DNA from: Aldersonia kunmingensis
GTDB lineage: Bacteria; Actinomycetota; Actinomycetes; Mycobacteriales; Mycobacteriaceae
Assembly (NCBI RefSeq): GCF_001646865.1
Contig: NZ_LRRB01000317.1
Coordinates: 1-38,803 of the forward strand
Direction: 5' to 3'
Length of the DNA: 38,803 bases
The first letter of the stretch is position 1. Every line of letters begins with the position of its first letter. The notes under the pieces are model-generated. The model saw only the letters and a list, made by a program, of their open reading frames with translations, did no database searches and was not told the DNA's origin. A program made the position numbers and the translations under genes. Positions 38,327 to 38,803 of this stretch are shown one piece after another.

Positions 38327-38803
38327 TAGGCTGCCATCGCGCGGTCCACCGCGGCCAGGATCCGATCCGGGTCGGGCAGGTGGTGCTCCTCGAGCTTCGC
38401 CGGGGGATAGGGGATGTCGTAGCCGCATACGCGCAGCACGGGCGCCTCGAGCTGGTAGAAGCAGCGTTCGGTGATGCGGGCAGCGATCTCGGCTCCGATC
38501 CCGACGTAGCCGGGCGCTTCGTGTACGACCACGAGACGACCGGTCTTGCGCACCGAGGCCTCGATGGTGTCGAAGTCGATCGGCGCGAGCGAGCGCAGAT
38601 CGATCACCTCCAGCGAATGACCTTCCGTGGCAGCGATTTCAGCGGATGTCTTCGCCGTGGCGACCATCGTGCCGTAGCAGACGATCGTGGCATCGGTGCC
38701 CGGCACTAGGACACGGGCGCGGTCGAGTGGCAGGTCCGGGGTGGCGTCCAGGTCGACTTCTGCCTTGTCCCAGTAGCGGCGCTTGGGCTCGAAGAAGATC
38801 ACC
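38326..38803 (-). CDS. bkdB: 2-oxoacid dehydrogenase E1 component beta subunit (N-terminus outside window)
   Basis: Only the C-terminal about 158 residues lie in the window. IFFEPKRRYW, the transketolase C-terminal fold GTDATIVCYGTMV, VIDLRSLAPID, VVVHEAPGYVGIGAEIAARI and the end VCGYDIPYPPAKLEEHHLPD all match BkdB/PdhB-type E1-beta. It forms the thiamine-diphosphate enzyme with an alpha subunit that should be encoded upstream on the minus strand. Translated together with E2 (shared G). Confidence 0.93.
   Translation of the reverse strand, partial: VIFFEPKRRYWDKAEVDLDATPDLPLDRARVLVPGTDATIVCYGTMVATAKTSAEIAATEGHSLEVIDLRSLAPIDFDTIEASVRKTGRLVVVHEAPGYVGIGAEIAARITERCFYQLEAPVLRVCGYDIPYPPAKLEEHHLPDPDRILAAVDRAMAA

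Noticed and set aside
1-38803. tRNA, rRNA, transposase or phage genes.
   Set aside because: None found by eye in either strand; a covariance search would be needed to exclude a small RNA gene completely.

Overview
The window is a high-GC actinobacterial chromosome segment, most likely from a mycothiol-producing member of the Mycobacteriales such as Nocardia or Rhodococcus. The pointers are a mycothiol-dependent DinB-fold enzyme next to an Rv2466c-like DsbA protein, an endoglycoceramidase-type GH5 enzyme of the kind known from Rhodococcus, a three-subunit proton-translocating transhydrogenase, frequent GTG/TTG starts and several genes without a visible Shine-Dalgarno (SD). I see no rRNA, tRNA, CRISPR array, insertion sequence or phage. 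Most of the window is ordinary core and metabolic chromosome, interspersed with short repeats.

Layout. 1-4000: end of a two-domain FtsX permease, a coupled SnoaL-like/DapB-like reductase pair, and an azoreductase starting at TTG. 4056-4647: a lipoprotein gene broken by one frameshift at a G6 run. 4702-10333: an NrtR-like Nudix regulator, an aldo/keto reductase, a HAD phosphatase coupled to a NERD-UvrD helicase, and an ADP-ribosylglycohydrolase fused to a cysteine phosphatase. 10450-16864: small and large secreted proteins, including a LIP-lipase homologue whose nucleophile Ser is Ala, a TauE/SafE transporter, a type I phosphodiesterase and a GH5 glycosidase. 16932-19536: an ECF42-type sigma factor locus with DGPF (YCII) protein, glyoxalase-fold protein, a 30-residue ORF and a SelW-like protein. 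19705-23129: a TPP-riboswitch-controlled tenA-thiY-thiX-thiZ operon. 23191-29962: carboxylesterase, GNAT, GlcD-type oxidase, an orphan small protein, peptidase S51, mycothiol enzyme, DsbA-like and HIT proteins. 30020-35138: diacylglycerol-kinase-like protein, SIRT5-type sirtuin and pntAA-pntAB-pntB. 35224-38803: GerW-like protein, tandem repeats, MFS exporter, and the E2 and E1-beta (cut by the window end) subunits of a branched-chain-type 2-oxoacid dehydrogenase.

The most interesting signal is a shared 20-bp palindrome with 8-bp arms and a 4-bp centre. It occurs once over the putative -10 and start region of the Nudix regulator gene (5381-5400) and twice, 22 bp apart, at the promoter of the ADP-ribosylglycohydrolase-phosphatase gene (8906-8925, 8928-8947). 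This predicts a small ADP-ribose/NAD-responsive regulon in which an NrtR-like repressor with a degenerate Nudix box controls itself and a double-headed de-ADP-ribosylation/phosphatase enzyme.

A second regulatory signal is a symmetric TGTCGA-N16-TCGACG element between the divergent DGPF gene and the 30-residue ORF. A similar site precedes the glyoxalase-sigma operon, which suggests an autoregulated ECF42 circuit. Two families of short non-coding repeats (about 75-bp units at 24.8 kb; 100-bp units at 35.6 kb with a diverged inverted copy at 8.8 kb) and a long inverted repeat at 19.6 kb are not explained by any gene.
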